The notes beneath the pieces were generated by a model, which worked only from the letters and a program-made list of their open reading frames with translations, made no database searches and was not told the DNA's origin. From Apostichopus japonicus (lineage: Eukaryota > Echinodermata > Holothuroidea > Aspidochirotida > Stichopodidae): a DNA stretch of 60,000 nt. Below are positions 21,343 through 48,137 of this stretch, one piece after another; positions within the stretch are counted from its first letter, which is position 1; every line of letters begins with the position of its first letter. The DNA lies in contig NC_092576.1 of NCBI RefSeq assembly GCF_037975245.1, positions 3,791,001-3,851,000 on the forward strand, read 5' to 3'. Position numbers and translations under genes: made by a program.

Positions 21343-24300
21343 CAGTACTGATTTCGCTTAACTCCCGTTAAAATTCGTTAAAAGGAAAATAACCGAATTT
21401 CCACGTTTTGTCATCGAAATTCCCCGATTTTTATCGAAATTCCCCGAATTTTAACGATTGGTTATTTCAGTCATTTCCTTCGTGGAATTTTCAATGATAC
21501 GTTGAAATTCTTTTTTAAACGAAATAGAAGGTCAATGTGTGGTTACGCGAAACGTCGGAAAACGAGCAACTTCGTTTATTAGTATTGATTAGACTTTGGA
21601 ACAGTCGTTTGAAGACAGGAATTTTCTCAAGAGCATTCCTGTACTTGCATGAGTAGTGACACTCAAAGAAACATGTAGTGAAACTGACGGGGGACGTTTT
21701 CTAACTGTGAACCCCAAACACAGTGACATAAGTCTTAACTTCGCCAGGACGTAAGAGAGATTGCAGTCAAAGCTATGTACCACGAGGCACCCTTCCAGAT
21801 AAGTTGAAGTTCTGTTTAACCATTTAAATAACAATGAATGGACATATAAACTTGGTTTTCTTGCAGATTACGAAAAATAGTTATTTCTTAGAGATGTAAA
21901 TTTGGTTTTTTATTAGAGTTGGAGTATGAAACTTTGTTTCTGAGCGAAAACATGTAACTTGAAGCAAAATAAAGATGCCCCGCCCATTCTGCGAGGACGC
22001 TTCCATTTTTCAAAAAGGCGTTTTCTCTTTTTATTTTTTCTATTTTGTTTACTTTTAAACATGAAAATTATTTTAAAATATGTAAAGAACTTAGTAATGT
22101 ACTGCAAACTATCTATAAAAACAGAAAAACGATGTTTTAGGCATGAATAATGTGTTTAATATAACTAAAGTAGTAGGCCAATAGTCATGAGCTCATGATA
22201 GTGTCGTCAATTCGTTTTCTCAGTATATATTTGCGACATATCACCCGTGTACATCGATCAATGGCATGGTGAAACCCCGTGTGAAAATATGTTGACCCCA
22301 AAAGACGCAAATGGCCATTCTAGAAAGTACCGTCATAACATTAACAACACAAGGCCAGTTTGCTCTCTCAGGTCCGCACGTGTACAGCCATTTTTTCACA
22401 CATGGTATTATGCTGTGCATGCATTGCGGGCGCGATTGCGGCAAACATAAAAGAAAATGAATGAAATGAAAAACTTACGATATTTTTCACAAATATTGAT
22501 GCTTAGATAAGTGCTTCCTCACAATCAACGAGCCGCCCTAAAATTCGCTCCGCTTACGGAAAAACTTCTATATATATAACAAATGGAAAAACCCGAGTTT
22601 TTACACACATAATTCCCACTGACATTGGTCACAGAACATAAGTAGGTCATTGACATTCGAACTTGGCAACTTGCCCAAGTTCATCGCACCATGGGAACGA
22701 CACAACACATTGAACATGATGTCATATTCTCCCGCCATCTGGACGCCGAGTGTAATATGCAAATTATGAATGGTACTGTACTGCGCAGCGTGGTTAAATC
22801 TTAACCTATTGCGACACAAATTTTGGAAAGCTGTTGTTTGAAGTAACTTTTGTATCAAATGTAAGATACTGTATCATGTATGTGACACAAGAGAAAGAAA
22901 ATGAAATCGGAGGCTGCTCGAACCAGTTTCAACTTGATTTTTACAACCCATCGCACAACACGTGCGTGCGTAATTTGTTTTCTTAACATGACTTTTAATG
23001 AGTAAGTAGGAAAGGTGTTTAAGTTTTCTAATTTATGCGAGTTTTTGTTTAAAATCTTGTGATTGATAGACAAATATATTGTTTTTTTTTCTTCAAAAGT
23101 TACCACGTTGCCGAAGGCCGAGTTATATAAATTCAGTGATCTGAACTTTCTGAAGACCACGAATACTGATCATGTGTGTTAGGCAATTATTATTACACGA
23201 AAGGTTCGCAATATTATTGGGCCTAATTAGTAATTAACATACATTGATCGTTGTCTTGCTGCCTGAATTGCTACCTGCTGGAAAAGAAAACCTTAATTAT
23301 TGTACTCATAACGTCCTATTTTCATTAAAAGTCCAGTAACGGTGCGTCGAAAAAGCCCCGATCGGGAAACAGCGTTTAAACGTTTAACCGACCGGCAGGC
23401 GATACGGTGAAACGGTTAGCGAAATATCTGATAGGTCACACCCTTATTTAAACGCACACAACAAAACGCCCTTATTCAATGAAAATATACTGAAAACCAT
23501 ATCGCAAAAACACAAAATCGCTTATAACTCGAAAACGGAAGGAGACATCGACTTTTGTCGGCTGTATAGGGATTTCCTAAACCGAAATCTGATGCGCTCT
23601 ATCCACCTGTGTCATTTATGAGCTTCTCTGACGTAAGCTGCAGTACGTAATTTCTCCATACCAGTTCCGCGAAATTTACTTACGCAGTAAACATCGTTCA
23701 TTATGTTTTCTTTCACAACGAATATTCAAAGTTGTGCTCCACACGCTTCACAGATATTGTTTTATGTCGTTCATTTTCAATTCTACTTTAAAATTACATT
23801 TTCGAACGATGCATTTCATGCCTTATCAAGCATTCCTGATTAGTAAAACTAAGGAAGGATATTCAAATATATATTATTTTCATTTGACATGATTTTATGA
23901 GTTGTTCCACTTGAAAAACGATGATAAAACCAAAAAACAAAACATTTACTTCTCATGTGACGCATACCGGGAGACTCATAAAAACTCCCCCTACTCATTA
24001 AAATAAACTTATACATGCCGTCAGGCCAGTTGAAAGCCGTCAGGCCAGTTGAAAGCCCTCCCCAGTAATGTTTGATCAGCTCTTCCCAATATACAATACT
24101 CAAATAAGCAATGAAAATATATTCATTTTCCACAGAAATCTACCCAACGTGGGCCCCAAGTCACTGCTTTATTTTCTTAGTAGTCATGGAAACAATTGTT
24201 TGCAACTCTCTTGCTGGCCAGGTGTATTCAAGTTTTATTAATAGCACGACGTTTGATTGGTTCATTCAAGATAAACTTTCTATCCCTGCTGGATTGTTCT

Positions 24301-25345
24301 ACTTATATATATATGAATGAATATTTGGTTTTCAATTAACTAAGTAACAGATAACATCCATTCCATTACGAACAGTAGGGGTAAAATAATGTTTGCTTCT
24401 AGAGGCAGCCAGCCATGAAGGTTCTGCAGTGCTAAACCCCCCACGAAGATAAATACTATGCTAATTAACATAAGGTAGGCGTGAATTTGACAAAGCCAAG
24501 TTTATGATTGGACTAAGCCTTTCAAAAAAGTTTGGTGGTGGGGATATCCAGGGTAGGGAATGCACATGTAAGCAGCATACTATAGGTGGCCCAAACCCAG
24601 GCTGCGACCTAAATACCAGGGCAGTCCATCTGCATTCGCGGGCAACTTACAGTAACGGGTTAGGGGGAAAATAACAGTTTTTTTTTTTTTTTTGCGTGCA
24701 TTGAAGTTGGGGAGATTTTTTGGACGGAATGCGCTCTCAGAAAAGTTTGAAAGTGAGTGTGGTTCTGAAGTAAACGGTACTGTAGTACGTCAAGTAACAC
24801 AGGAATTTGTTGGAAATAAAGATCTCTTTGATAGGCTATCCAGCTACGACTGTTTCATTGTTGATATTTTTATCTTGTTTTTTCTGACACTGCGTTCCTT
24901 GGTGAGTTAACTTAAACTTATCCTAGTTTTAAAACTAGCCTATAACTTAAGAGTCATAGAATGTGCTTGTTACGATCGACCAAGACTAGTTTTTATTATC
25001 CTAGCCAAATCATTTTTCAAACACCTAGTACAGAACTTACTCCGTCTTATATACAATCACACTTTTGCAACGTTTGTAATATTCCTCGGCAACTTCTGGT
25101 AGAGTCTGAAAACGGCTGTAGTTACACTAAGGATTCAACGCAAGTCACAACCTTGATATGTCTAGAATTGCCTTTGCGGTTTTTGATCGCGATAATTTTC
25201 GGGGAAATTTCGTTGACAACCGTGCCCGCAGTAGTCTAAATCTTGTCAACGAATTTAACCGATTTTCAACTTTTTTTATCGATTTTTAACTTTTGTTATC
25301 GATCGTTGATTTTTTTTCAACGGGAGTTAAGCGAAATCAGTACTG
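21343..25345. mobile_element. 4.0-kb element with perfect 27-bp inverted ends
   Basis: The left end starts CAGTACTGATTTCGCTTAAC and the right end is its exact reverse complement over about 27 bases. The dinucleotide TA flanks each end. The subterminal DNA on both sides is rich in CGAAATTCCCCGA and TTATCGATTTTTAAC words. No ORF above about 100 codons and no recognisable transposase is present, so it is nonautonomous or decayed. A TA duplication would fit Tc1/mariner, PIF or other TA-targeting groups; the size is unusual for a MITE. Confidence 0.75.
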
Positions 25346-28300
25346 TACTTATTTCGACTACCCTACTATACAGCTTACGTTAAAAAGTAATTGTTGTGTT
25401 TATATGTTAGAGCTACAAAAGAGGATTGGCCAGTTAGCAGACGTTACTGAACGCTGATAAAAACATACTGTACTTGCAGCGCATTTCTGAATTTTGGCCC
25501 ATAAATAAGCACTTAATATTGGCCAACAATTGGTAGAGCATGAGATTTCCTTAAAACACAGGGAGAGTTACATGTTCCTTCAAATTGTAAGTAATGCTCA
25601 ACTTCTTCACTTTGTACATTATTAGATAAATGTCATCCATGCAGGAACACAAACAACATGAATGAGGGCTGGTATTGCTCTAAGATTTTACATTTAATAG
25701 AATATTATTTTAACCTTTATCTGACAATGCAATTAATTTATCCTTGTGTGTTAAAGGCATATCATTTCGTCTCATCCTTGCACGTAACTTAGCCTATTGT
25801 AAGTAGTGTATGACTCGATCGCCTACGCTGGGAGACGTCGGTTTCCACCAAAAATACAGTCCTTTCTGCCATGTTGGAAATCTTGGCAATTTTGGAGAAA
25901 ACCTTTCTAATCAGATTGATCCTCTTTACTATATTACAAATTCCTTAACTTCATCAATACATCCAGAACCAATTTATGGTAGGCCTAATGTACTGTTAAA
26001 ACAATTAATTATCAGTCAGATAATGTTTTGTCTGTCAGGTTAATCATTATTTTAAAGCAGAACACTCCTTCTGTTAACAAGAATAATAAATAAGTAAAAT
26101 CACTAAATACTGCGAACAACACTGTAAGCCTATGTAATACTTGCTCTTAATTTTGTACAGGTCTAATTTACGTTACATTAAAATAACTAGGCCTAGGCTA
26201 TAGCAACATAAAGAACATTTTTATTTACTTCTATAAACCAAGCAATTATTCCCTTTGCAATATAAGTTGTAGGCTTATGGTTACCAACAAAAACAATGAT
26301 TTCTGCCATGGAAAATGATTACCACTGCCACAATACCACTACACCTGCTAAAATTTTGTAGCCTACGCTGGAAACTTCTGTTTACTAGGCCTTGGGGTAG
26401 ACTGTACTAGGAGCAAATGCGAATTTGTAGCCCTAGGCCAAATCAACTAGAATGAGCACCAAAACAGCCTAGGCCTTTATTAGCCTAACCCAAGATCAGC
26501 CTCTAGCCGTTGGGCCACTATTTTTCAATATAAAAAACAAACTTTACACCAAGTGTTACTTCTAGGCCTAAATTAAATGTTGGGCCAGGCCTAGCCAACC
26601 TTGTAACAAAGTTCAAATGACGCTAGAACTGCAGTTATTTTGGAATAATGCTTGTATTTGTCGCACTAGGACTGGGAGCTTCACATTTGCGTCAGACACA
26701 ATTTAGCCCCAAACCATGGTTTCCTAACCTTGGGCCTTGGCCAGATCCATATATGGAAAAGGACTATAGCTTAACTCGGGCCAAACCTACTGTACTGTAG
26801 GGTAGGCATAGTTAGGCCTTGGCTAACCATCACTTACTGTGGAGGCCTCTTGTGGAAAGGCCTAGGCTATAGCCTAATTTAAGCCTCTGGATACTGTCCT
26901 CCGTATGTGGCAAAATTAGTTAGTGCTGAAGATGAATTTGATTGTAATTCCTGATAATTCAATGGAAAGCTGGACTGCGTTGACAATCTATAAGTTGCGT
27001 TTCTTCCATTCAGTGTCGGTGTTAGGACTATTACGTTGTAAAATGAAAATTGTGAAGATTCTTTTTTTACTACGGGAAGGCTTGCGTGTACAGTAACAAC
27101 ACTGCACTTCACAGCTGTTGTCACAGCCACACATACATAGTACAAGAATCTGTACTGACTTGTTTGAAGGTAGCAGACATTAAGAGCAGCTACTAACTAT
27201 ACCGTTGACAAAAGAAGGAAACTTATGTGATTATAATGTCATGGCTGACAATAGCTAAATCATCCTCACCTTACACGCTGTCAACGTTTTGGTGACGAAA
27301 CTTGGAAAGAGGGAAGAGGGACGGTAGGGCTTTCAAATAAAAGGGTGTTTAACTGGAAACATTTTTGTTCTGTAAAATCTTGCCCGAATGACATTGAGAC
27401 TGTTTTGTATTCCTTTCTAGTTGCCTATCATTTATCACATTGGGGCTCAACTACAAGTCTACTGTACTCCCGGGGAGGGGGGGGGGCGGTGGGAGGGAAG
27501 AGTGGGAACCCTTTGTCATTCAGAATAAAATAAAATATAGAAAGTAAATAAAGTATTTCAAAAATCAGGAATAGTTTAAATTACAGAGGTGAGGAGCAGG
27601 AGATGGCAAGATCGATTTAAATTACAAAAGAGGAAATAACTTCTTTGTCTATGGGATGGGATGGGTTCTGGCACCAGAGAAAAGAAATGGGGGTGGCATG
27701 CAGCTTCTTTTATTTTTAATTTTTGTTATTGATCTGTGTAAATGTCACAGCATCTCTTCCTTGCTAGTGTGAGAGGAGGGGTGGGGGGGATTGAAGGCGG
27801 GAGAGGGGTTGAAGGAAGAGGAGGGTTAAATATAATAAGGAGCTACTGTCTGCAACTATTTGGTGTTTTCCTATATAGTGAGGGTGCATACAAGTAAATA
27901 ATTAAAAACAAGAACACCTTGATACCTTTGAATGCTGCTGTAGCTAGCTGTATTTGCTGTACAGAGCATACTAGAACTGATGATGTTATCCTCAGAGACA
28001 ATAAACCTCTACATAGACAAAGACACATGCTATGACAACATAATTAATTAAGGCAAATCATATAAATACTTCAAAATTTGACATTGTGTAAATAGGCTAC
28101 AGAAATAGAAAAAAGAAGAAATAATAATCATAATAATAATAATAAAGTTTAATTACTCTCTATAGGATTGATATAACTAGACCTTATGTTACTCCGCACT
28201 GCCTCAGTTTATAGACAGACACAAACAGTTAAAAATACCATTCCACTGCTTACATCAACAACACCATGTGTTACACAATATTAAACTGTAAATGCTGTAT

Positions 28301-29124
28301 ACATGCAAACCCTAAAATATGATAAATTATTTATCCTCAAGGGTACATGTTCCTTGATTGTTGAGAAAGAAGCCTAGGAGCACACAACACCCACCCCACT
28401 ACAATACATCACATCTGCATGTGCTTCTCACGTTTAACATTAGGACATCACCATGGTTATTCAAATAGGTAAATCACATTACCCATCATGCTCTTGGCTA
28501 TCAGTGTTATAAAGAAATGTATGGATACTTGTTATGGCCATTTGGCAGTTCATACTTTTTTTCCAGACCAAAATTGCTGCTGACAGCAGAATCAATGTGC
28601 AGAGACCAAAAATCTTCATTAATTGCTTTTTAAAATATTTGGGATAAATTTTGATTCGTTCAGTAGAGAAACAGGATTGAAAATGGATGATACTGTTTTG
28701 CTACAATCTTGTACATTAAATTATTTGCCTTCAATATGTGTTAGCAATGATACAGAGCAGATGTACAGAAATAGAACTAGACTGACTCAAACACACAATG
28801 GCCTGATGACCACTATATATAGAACCCATGTTGGCACACAAATATGATTTGTATTACAATAATTACATATCTATTCAAATAATGCATTGAATGGAATATT
28901 CGACAGATTCATTAATAAGAACTGAATATTCAAAACTCTATCTATCACCAGGGATACCAAACATGAGTTCAGAAGAAAATGAAGCAATATATAATTTCAT
29001 CAATCTCAGTAAGACCAGCAAAATGCCCATAATCGACAAGCAAAGAACATTACATCATAAATTCTGGCGGCAGAAATTTTGTATTCTGTGAATTCACAAA
29101 CATCCACTTCCCACCCAGTTACAT
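25346..29124. other. Intergenic, no supported gene
   Basis: Holds AGGCCTA-rich DNA (26160-26880), a G-run at 27472-27487 and purine-rich tracts. Short ORFs here (for example the 88-codon one at 27145-26879, minus) show no family motif. A donor-like GTAAGTGATGG on the minus strand at about 26833 could belong to a 5'UTR exon, but nothing confirms it. Confidence 0.5.
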
Positions 29125-29660
29125 GCTTTATGCAATATTTCATGTATGTAAAAAGCTTTGAAGTTTCAATCTCATTAATACTTAGGCAATAGTTCATGTA
29201 TGTAAAAGCTTTGAAGTTTCAATATCTTTAATACTTATGCAATATTTCATGTAAGTAAAAGCTTTGAAGTTTCAATCTCATTAATACTTATAATGCAATA
29301 TTTCATGTATGAAAAAGCTTTGAAGTTTCAATCTCATTAACACTTATGCAATATTTTATGTATGTAAAAGCTTTGAAGTTTCAATCTCATTAAAACTTAT
29401 AATGCAATATTTCATGTAAGCAAAAGCTTTGAAGTTTCAATCTCATTACTACTTATGCAATATTTCATGTAAGTAAAAGCTTTGAAGTTTCAATCTCATT
29501 AATACTTTTAATGCAATATTTCATGTAAGCAAAAGCTTTGAAGTTTCAATCTCATTACTACTTATAATGCAATATTTTATGTATGTAAAAGCTTTGAAGT
29601 TTCAATCTCATTAACACTTATCATGCAATATTTAATATATGTAAAAGCTTTTGAAGTTGC
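29125..29660. repeat. About 55-bp tandem repeat, 9 copies
   Basis: Units contain GCAATATTTCATGTATGTAA and AAGCTTTGAAGTTTCAATCT, with two length forms differing by a TTATAA insertion. It ends directly at the LINE fragment that follows. Confidence 0.92.
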
Positions 29661-29663
29661 AAT

Positions 29664-29870
29664 CTCATCGAGGTGCATTCAGGACCTATGGTTACAGAAA
29701 CTTTGAATACTCTGGCTCTTATCTATGGAACAAGTTACCAGATCACATTCAAACATGCTGTAAACTTTCTACTTTCAAAAGTTTACTTAAGACCCATCTG
29801 TTCACTTGTTCTTTTGTAAATTAAACTGCTTTCTTTGTAAAGTGCCTCAAGCAGTGACTTTTGTCTACTG

Positions 29871-29900
<30 letters not shown>
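29664..29900 (+). mobile_element. 3' fragment of a LINE (non-LTR retrotransposon)
   Basis: The plus-strand translation contains YGYRNFEYSGSYLWNKLPDH followed by STFKSLLKTHLF and a stop. This resembles the C-terminal tail after the reverse transcriptase in CR1/Jockey/L2-type ORF2 proteins. A short 3' UTR (TGTAAAGTGCCTCAAGCAG) and an (ATT)n tail follow. It is heavily 5'-truncated. Confidence 0.75.
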
Positions 29901-29903
<3 letters not shown>

Positions 29904-32429
29904 ATTTAACTTGACTTCTACACTGACAGAATGATGTCAGGTAGACTGGATGTCTACTGGGTGTCTACTGATGTCTACTGGCTAGCTTCATGGACTATTT
30001 GTTTGACTAAGTATTGTTGGTCCTATTGCAGCATCAGTATAGTAGGTTCTACTGTAGGGTGTTGTTGGGCTCCATTGTTTTGCAGACCCTAAATCTAGAC
30101 TAAGGTGTTGTGGGCCCTATTTTAAAACTAAGTGTGTAAAGCCCTATTGTACAGGTGAGGTGTTACAGGCCATCCTGTAGGCGAAGTGTTGTGGGCTCCC
30201 TTCTATAGGCAAAGTGTGTATGTCTGGCAGGGTGTTGCAGGCCATAGTGTTAGCTATGTGTTGTGAGCCTTACTAAAAGGCTGAGTGTGTAGGTCGTTAT
30301 TTTGTGTTGCAGTGTTGTTGCTATAGTAACAGATTGAGAATAAAGAATTTGTTATCATTCATTGCTTTGAACCTTGTGAAAATCACCCAAAATAGTTCAA
30401 ATCTGAAAAATGAAAACAATTTAAAACTATGTCATAACCCAAATCCCACCTTCCTAGCACCTCTTTTCCACAAGAAAAAGAATAAAAGGAAAAATCCTTA
30501 AAATAGCTGTAATTGGATGAAACCTAATGTGGTTTCAAAACATCAAAAAAAAAAATAGATTTAACTGATGAAAAAGTGAACAAAATTATGATTTTGAAGA
30601 TTTTAGTATGTGCTAATATAATCTGAAATAGACTATTTAAGTTCTTGGATCTTTCAAAATGCTTCCAGATGAGACGAGCCTATACAATTCTCCTGTGAAT
30701 AGAAGTAAATTGTCAAGAGTATCGCCTAATCACCACTTGTTCAAGTTTATAGAGAAAGCAATTTGCTTTTATTAATTGGCTACATGTATAAATATAAAAA
30801 TAAGTCCGTAATGAACCGGTGTGATGGACTGATTCTATGGCAAGCATGAACAGACAACAATATGAATTTACAAGTACTAAATATAAAAGATGATACGCAA
30901 TTCTTTGCATGCCTAACAGAATCCAACATATTCATAACATAAATCTATGATCTTTAGATAATGCAATCCAATGCCTTCATAACCAGCATTTATACTTCTC
31001 TATGAGACAATGTTGTAATGAGGAACTAGTGAGAAGAGCTGTTGTTATGGTAACATTCATAACTACTACTACTACAGAAATATGGGAGAAAAGTAAGTCT
31101 AATGAACTAGCAATAACAGGGACTATCGTCATGGCAACACTCATTTTAACTATCTACCGAGAGTAATTTTTGGCAAGCGGACAGTTTAACTACTAATTTG
31201 GTGGAACTGTTGTCATGGTAACACTTACAATAAGCTAAAGGGGGTTTTTCATCAAGGTAAATTTCAGAGAATGCATAAAAACATTTTTTCTGCTTGAAAA
31301 AATATTATCAAATAGACACACTTTACTGTGTTCCTCATTCGACTTGCATTAAGCTGCACTGATTCAAATAATGAAACGGATTACAAAAGCTGCTCTCTGT
31401 TGCCTAAGAATAAGCCACAGCTTGTGAATTTTACGTCAAGATTAAAATATCCCTTGTCTATTGACAACAGAACATTGGTATGCATAGTTTCAAACTTCCA
31501 AAGTTGCACAAAATCCTTTTTCACTTTGGGAAACGTGACGAAAAAGGTCAAGGGTGCCCTACTTTAATTTCTCGAACACAAACATTTTACCTAAGCGTTA
31601 CGGATAGAACTTCAAGCTTCAAAATCCACTTTCCATTCTTGAAACTGGTCAATTTATAAGATACTTAACTTGAAACAAACTCACATCATCCAGAATGATT
31701 TTAACATAAAAAGCAACAAAATCAAGATTAGGAACCTTGGTGGAGAAAGTAATCACATCTGTAAATACTAACCTAACCACTGGTAAAGCATCCATGCTGT
31801 TGTTGACATTACCTCCACCTACCCCAATGACCTAATTAGTTGTTAATCAATTAATTGGTCGAATAAGTGTCAGTTGATTTGTGTGTCAAACTCTGCTTTG
31901 ATCAACACTGCCTACAAAGACAATAAAAGTTTCCTTTGTGACATCACTGTCAGTAGTTGAACTTGTTTGAATTAGTGAATAATTAATTAGTGAATAATTA
32001 ATTGGTGAATAATGAATGGATGAATTCTCTGACATACAAAACATAATGTAGCAGAAACAGTAATTTCACAGTATGATGCAATCACTTCAAACTAATAACT
32101 TGTTGTCACAAATATTTCAAAATTTGATGGTGTCCTATATTATTTGAAACATATAAATATAACAGAGGGACTGATATAACCAGTTTACTGTATTATTAAT
32201 ATCTCAGACTCTCTCAAGGGATATGTACCTACCTCAATGAATGGGAGAGGCGATATCCCTTTGCTGTATATGGGCTAATGAATAAGATGACAAAAGAATA
32301 GTCCACAAGTTGCCCAAATTATTTGATTCACAAGTTGGGAAAAAAATGGCATTTGAAAGTTACCACAACAGTCCTGACAGTTTTAACAGCTCACAAACAA
32401 GGTTGTGATGTCACGGATTCACTCTTCGC

Positions 32430-32720
32430 CCATATATCCAACATATGTGGACCACATATATTCAACCTATGTGGACCACACATATTCAACCTATGTGGAC
32501 CACATGTATCCAACTTAGGTGGACCACATGTATCCAACCTAGGTGGACCACATATATTCAACCTAGGTAGACCACATATATTCAACCTAGGTCAACCACA
32601 TATATTCAACATATGTGGACCACATATGTTCAACCCATGTGGACCACATATATTCAACCTAGGTCGACCACATATATTCAACCTAGGTGGACCACATACA
32701 TCCAATCTAGGTGGACCCAT
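32430..32720. repeat. 24-bp tandem repeat, about 11 copies
   Basis: Units read ATATATTCAACCTAGGTGGA plus CCAC. Because 24 is a multiple of three, a chance 145-codon ORF (CGPHIFNL repeats) runs through it. CCTAGG palindromes mark the younger units. Confidence 0.93.
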
Positions 32721-33180
32721 TGAGAAACTGTTTAGATACCTATTACCATACAGTAGCTAATATCAGACTTTTGTCATTCCAAATTCCTTACACCGATTAA
32801 AATTTGTAATGTTTCGATCAATTTCTTGAAATTGACTTATCCAAAGATTAAGAGTAAGTAACTTGGGAAGGATAATAGAGTGAGCCCCTCTCAATCCTAT
32901 TGATTAAATTCTGGCTTTAAGCATGAAAATTCCCATCATTTAATTATTTTATAAGTGGATCGGTAATCTCAGTCGACTTGCGAGGACTGCCACTTCCCTG
33001 TGGCATATTGAACTTGACTTGTGAAAGCTGCCATTTGCCAAGTGGCATATTTAAGTTGGACTGGTTGCCACCACTGTTCAGTGGCAGGTTGTAGAGAGGG
33101 ACCATGTCATCTAGACCAAGATGATGTTTTTTAATGCCAGCAGCTCTCACCAAAGAGAACGTATCTGTACTATCGGTTCA

Positions 33181-33300
33181 CCATTTCACTTTTGACCATT
33201 TCACTTTACCATTTCACTCCCATTTCTCCAATTCACTTTTGGCCATTTTGGTCATACCATTTTGGTCATACCATTTTGGCCATACCATTTCACTTTTGGC
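33181..33300. repeat. CCATTTTGGTCATA / CCATTTCACTTTTGG short repeats
   Basis: Irregular tandem 12-15 base words near the 3' flank of CRK. Confidence 0.8.
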
Positions 33301-33881
33301 AATAGAGGCAGAGCTGATTACCAACCAGCAGTACTGTGGTACACATAGTTACTACATCACTGGCCAGCAAATCTCCAAAGTAAGTAGTCCAAGTTAATCA
33401 TTAATCCATGTAACAAAACTATTCACCTCCACCAATAAAAAGTACTAACTGTCTAAAAAACACTAAACTGATTCCCCATTCCAAACGGTGAGGAAACATT
33501 GCCTCCTCCACATATCGTTATGTAAACAAACGTAAAGGTTTTTAAATGTCGACTGCTCTTCTTGCACTCCGATCAGCGAACACGACGACAAAGGTTTGTG
33601 ATTTCTACAAGAGTTCAAAGGGTTCCCAGTGACTCCATCATCAAAGCATTATACAATAAGCATGGCAGCAGCTCTTCTCATTTTTCTAGCCCAATTTTAA
33701 TTTCCTCGTTCATATATTGCCTTTTCCGTCTTCCTCACACAAATGCTCTAAATGGTCTCTCGTCAGTTTATTTCTCAAGACTACTGTAAAGGTCAATTGG
33801 ATACATTCTTATCATGATAACTCTCCCTGTAAAACTGTTTTCCATATAAAATACTTTGCACATTTTCTGCTTCCTTTCTTC

Positions 33882-46602
<12,721 letters not shown>

Positions 46603-46867
46603 TTAAAATAGCAAAATTGCTAACTTCCAAAGAAATGTAGTCACATCTCTCAAAATTGGCAAAGGAAAGAGAGAACCCCAAAGGTATTTAATTTAACAGA
46701 ACTTAATTAATGAACACCAAACAAGCAAATCTCAAAAAAAGGCAACCATCGCCCCTCACCACCCCTAAAACCCCCCCCCCTTCCACCTCAACAACCTCTG
46801 TTTGGTTTTGTTAATATTCCAAATTTGGCAGTTTCATTGTGTGGACCAACCTGTTCATTGCTACCAT

Positions 46868-47216
46868 CATAGGCGTAGGAGCCCAATTTGATTTACAGTA
46901 GGGGGCTGTAACGACTTGCCCGAAAAATATAACCAAAATTGTTTGTGCGCTCCACGCGCGCTGAACATATTAATGATCATATCAAATAGGCTTTTACATT
47001 AGTAATCGCGAATTTGTCGTGCAAATGCAATCTTAGAACATTAATTTAATTACATGGAGATTTTTTTTTAAACTATCGATTTCCCTTAGCTACATTATTA
47101 CAATTTATTTTTCTTTCAGTAGGTGCCCGAAAAATCTCAGCATATTGCCCAAATTTTCACAAAAATATTTGGTTGGGGGGCTACATCCCACCCAGCCCCT
47201 GCCTCCTACGCCTATG
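46868..47216. mobile_element. hAT-type MITE with perfect 8-bp target duplication
   Basis: 349-bp element with inverted ends CATAGGCGTAGGAG and CTCCTACGCCTATG, flanked by GCTACCAT on both sides (46860-46867 and 47217-47224). The interior is AT-rich and noncoding, with CCCGAAAAAT words near each end. It lies upstream of the CRK SH2 exon. Confidence 0.9.
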
Positions 47217-47509
47217 GCTACCATCAACTACAAAAGTAAGGCTCTTGGCACAAATATTTTGGAATTTATTTGTGAACTAAATTTAAGACAATATGAGAAA
47301 AAGGCAAAAGCCCTGGCACTACCAGCCATTGTTGTACGTTATGCCATTGTCTTAAAGTAGCTCATTAGGTACATTGATAACAGAAGTGATAACTATGACA
47401 CACCCCAAAGATCTTTTTACCAAATAAGAGTTGTACAGATTACGTTGGGTTTTGAACTGAATTAACTTGGTTCTCAACATATGTACTGTTGCCCACTGAG
47501 ACACTTTTC

Positions 47510-47930
47510 ACATCAAGTGGTAAATAACAATACCTTTAGTCTTCTTCTAAATATGATGCATCTACATGCTAAGTATGAAGAGTATCCATGCTTCCGACCA
47601 TATAGTGTTAACAAGGTTGTCAGTATTTGACCTCTGGTGACCTGATGACCTTTAACCTCAACCAAAAACAATAGGGTTCTTCTACGGAGTATGATGCATA
47701 CACATGGCAAGTATAAATAGTATTCATACCTCCTAACCATGAAATAACATGTTTACAAGGTCTTCACATTTTGACTTCAAATGACCTTTGACCTCTACCA
47801 TATAAACATTAGGTGGCTTCTACTCAATGTGGGGCATCCATAGGTATGAGATTCATTACAGTTGCCGTTCTTTAGATATCGAGTTCACCAGCAGGGCGTC
47901 ACAAACACACATACACGCACCCACACCCAT
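47510..47930. repeat. Dispersed repeat with roughly 125-bp internal periodicity
   Basis: Three diverged units contain TGACCTTTGACCTC-like words, TCTTCTA and TATGATGCATC. The element ends GGCGTCACAAACACACA, followed by a CA-rich tail. Similar TGACCTTTGACCTC elements are, from memory, widespread in marine invertebrate genomes; the class is unknown to me. Confidence 0.6.
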
Positions 47931-48137
47931 GCCATCATTACTGCATCTAAGGTGTTTCTTGTCATAGAAACAAAAACACACATAGGTTGTCACTTTCATT
48001 TTGCTATGTGAAAGGTGTGTTATGCTAATGAGCTACGTTGTCATGGGATATTAGTTTTGGACAAAAAATGTTAAAATGTAGTCAAAGGTCATTTTATAAA
48101 TGCTCCAACAATACAGTGTGTCCTATGCAGTTGTGTC

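Noticed and set aside
22470-22560. GTAAGT-like donor at 22478 as a RUNDC1 5'UTR exon
   Set aside because: It lies inside the 4-kb inverted-repeat element and has no other support.
26879-27145. 88-codon minus-strand ORF between the two genes
   Set aside because: No recognisable motif. A signal-peptide-like start alone is not enough.
32944-33153. Minus-strand 69-codon ORF downstream of the CRK stop
   Set aside because: It lies after the CRK terminal exon, contains internal tandem similarity and has no family motif. It is most likely 3' flank or UTR sequence.
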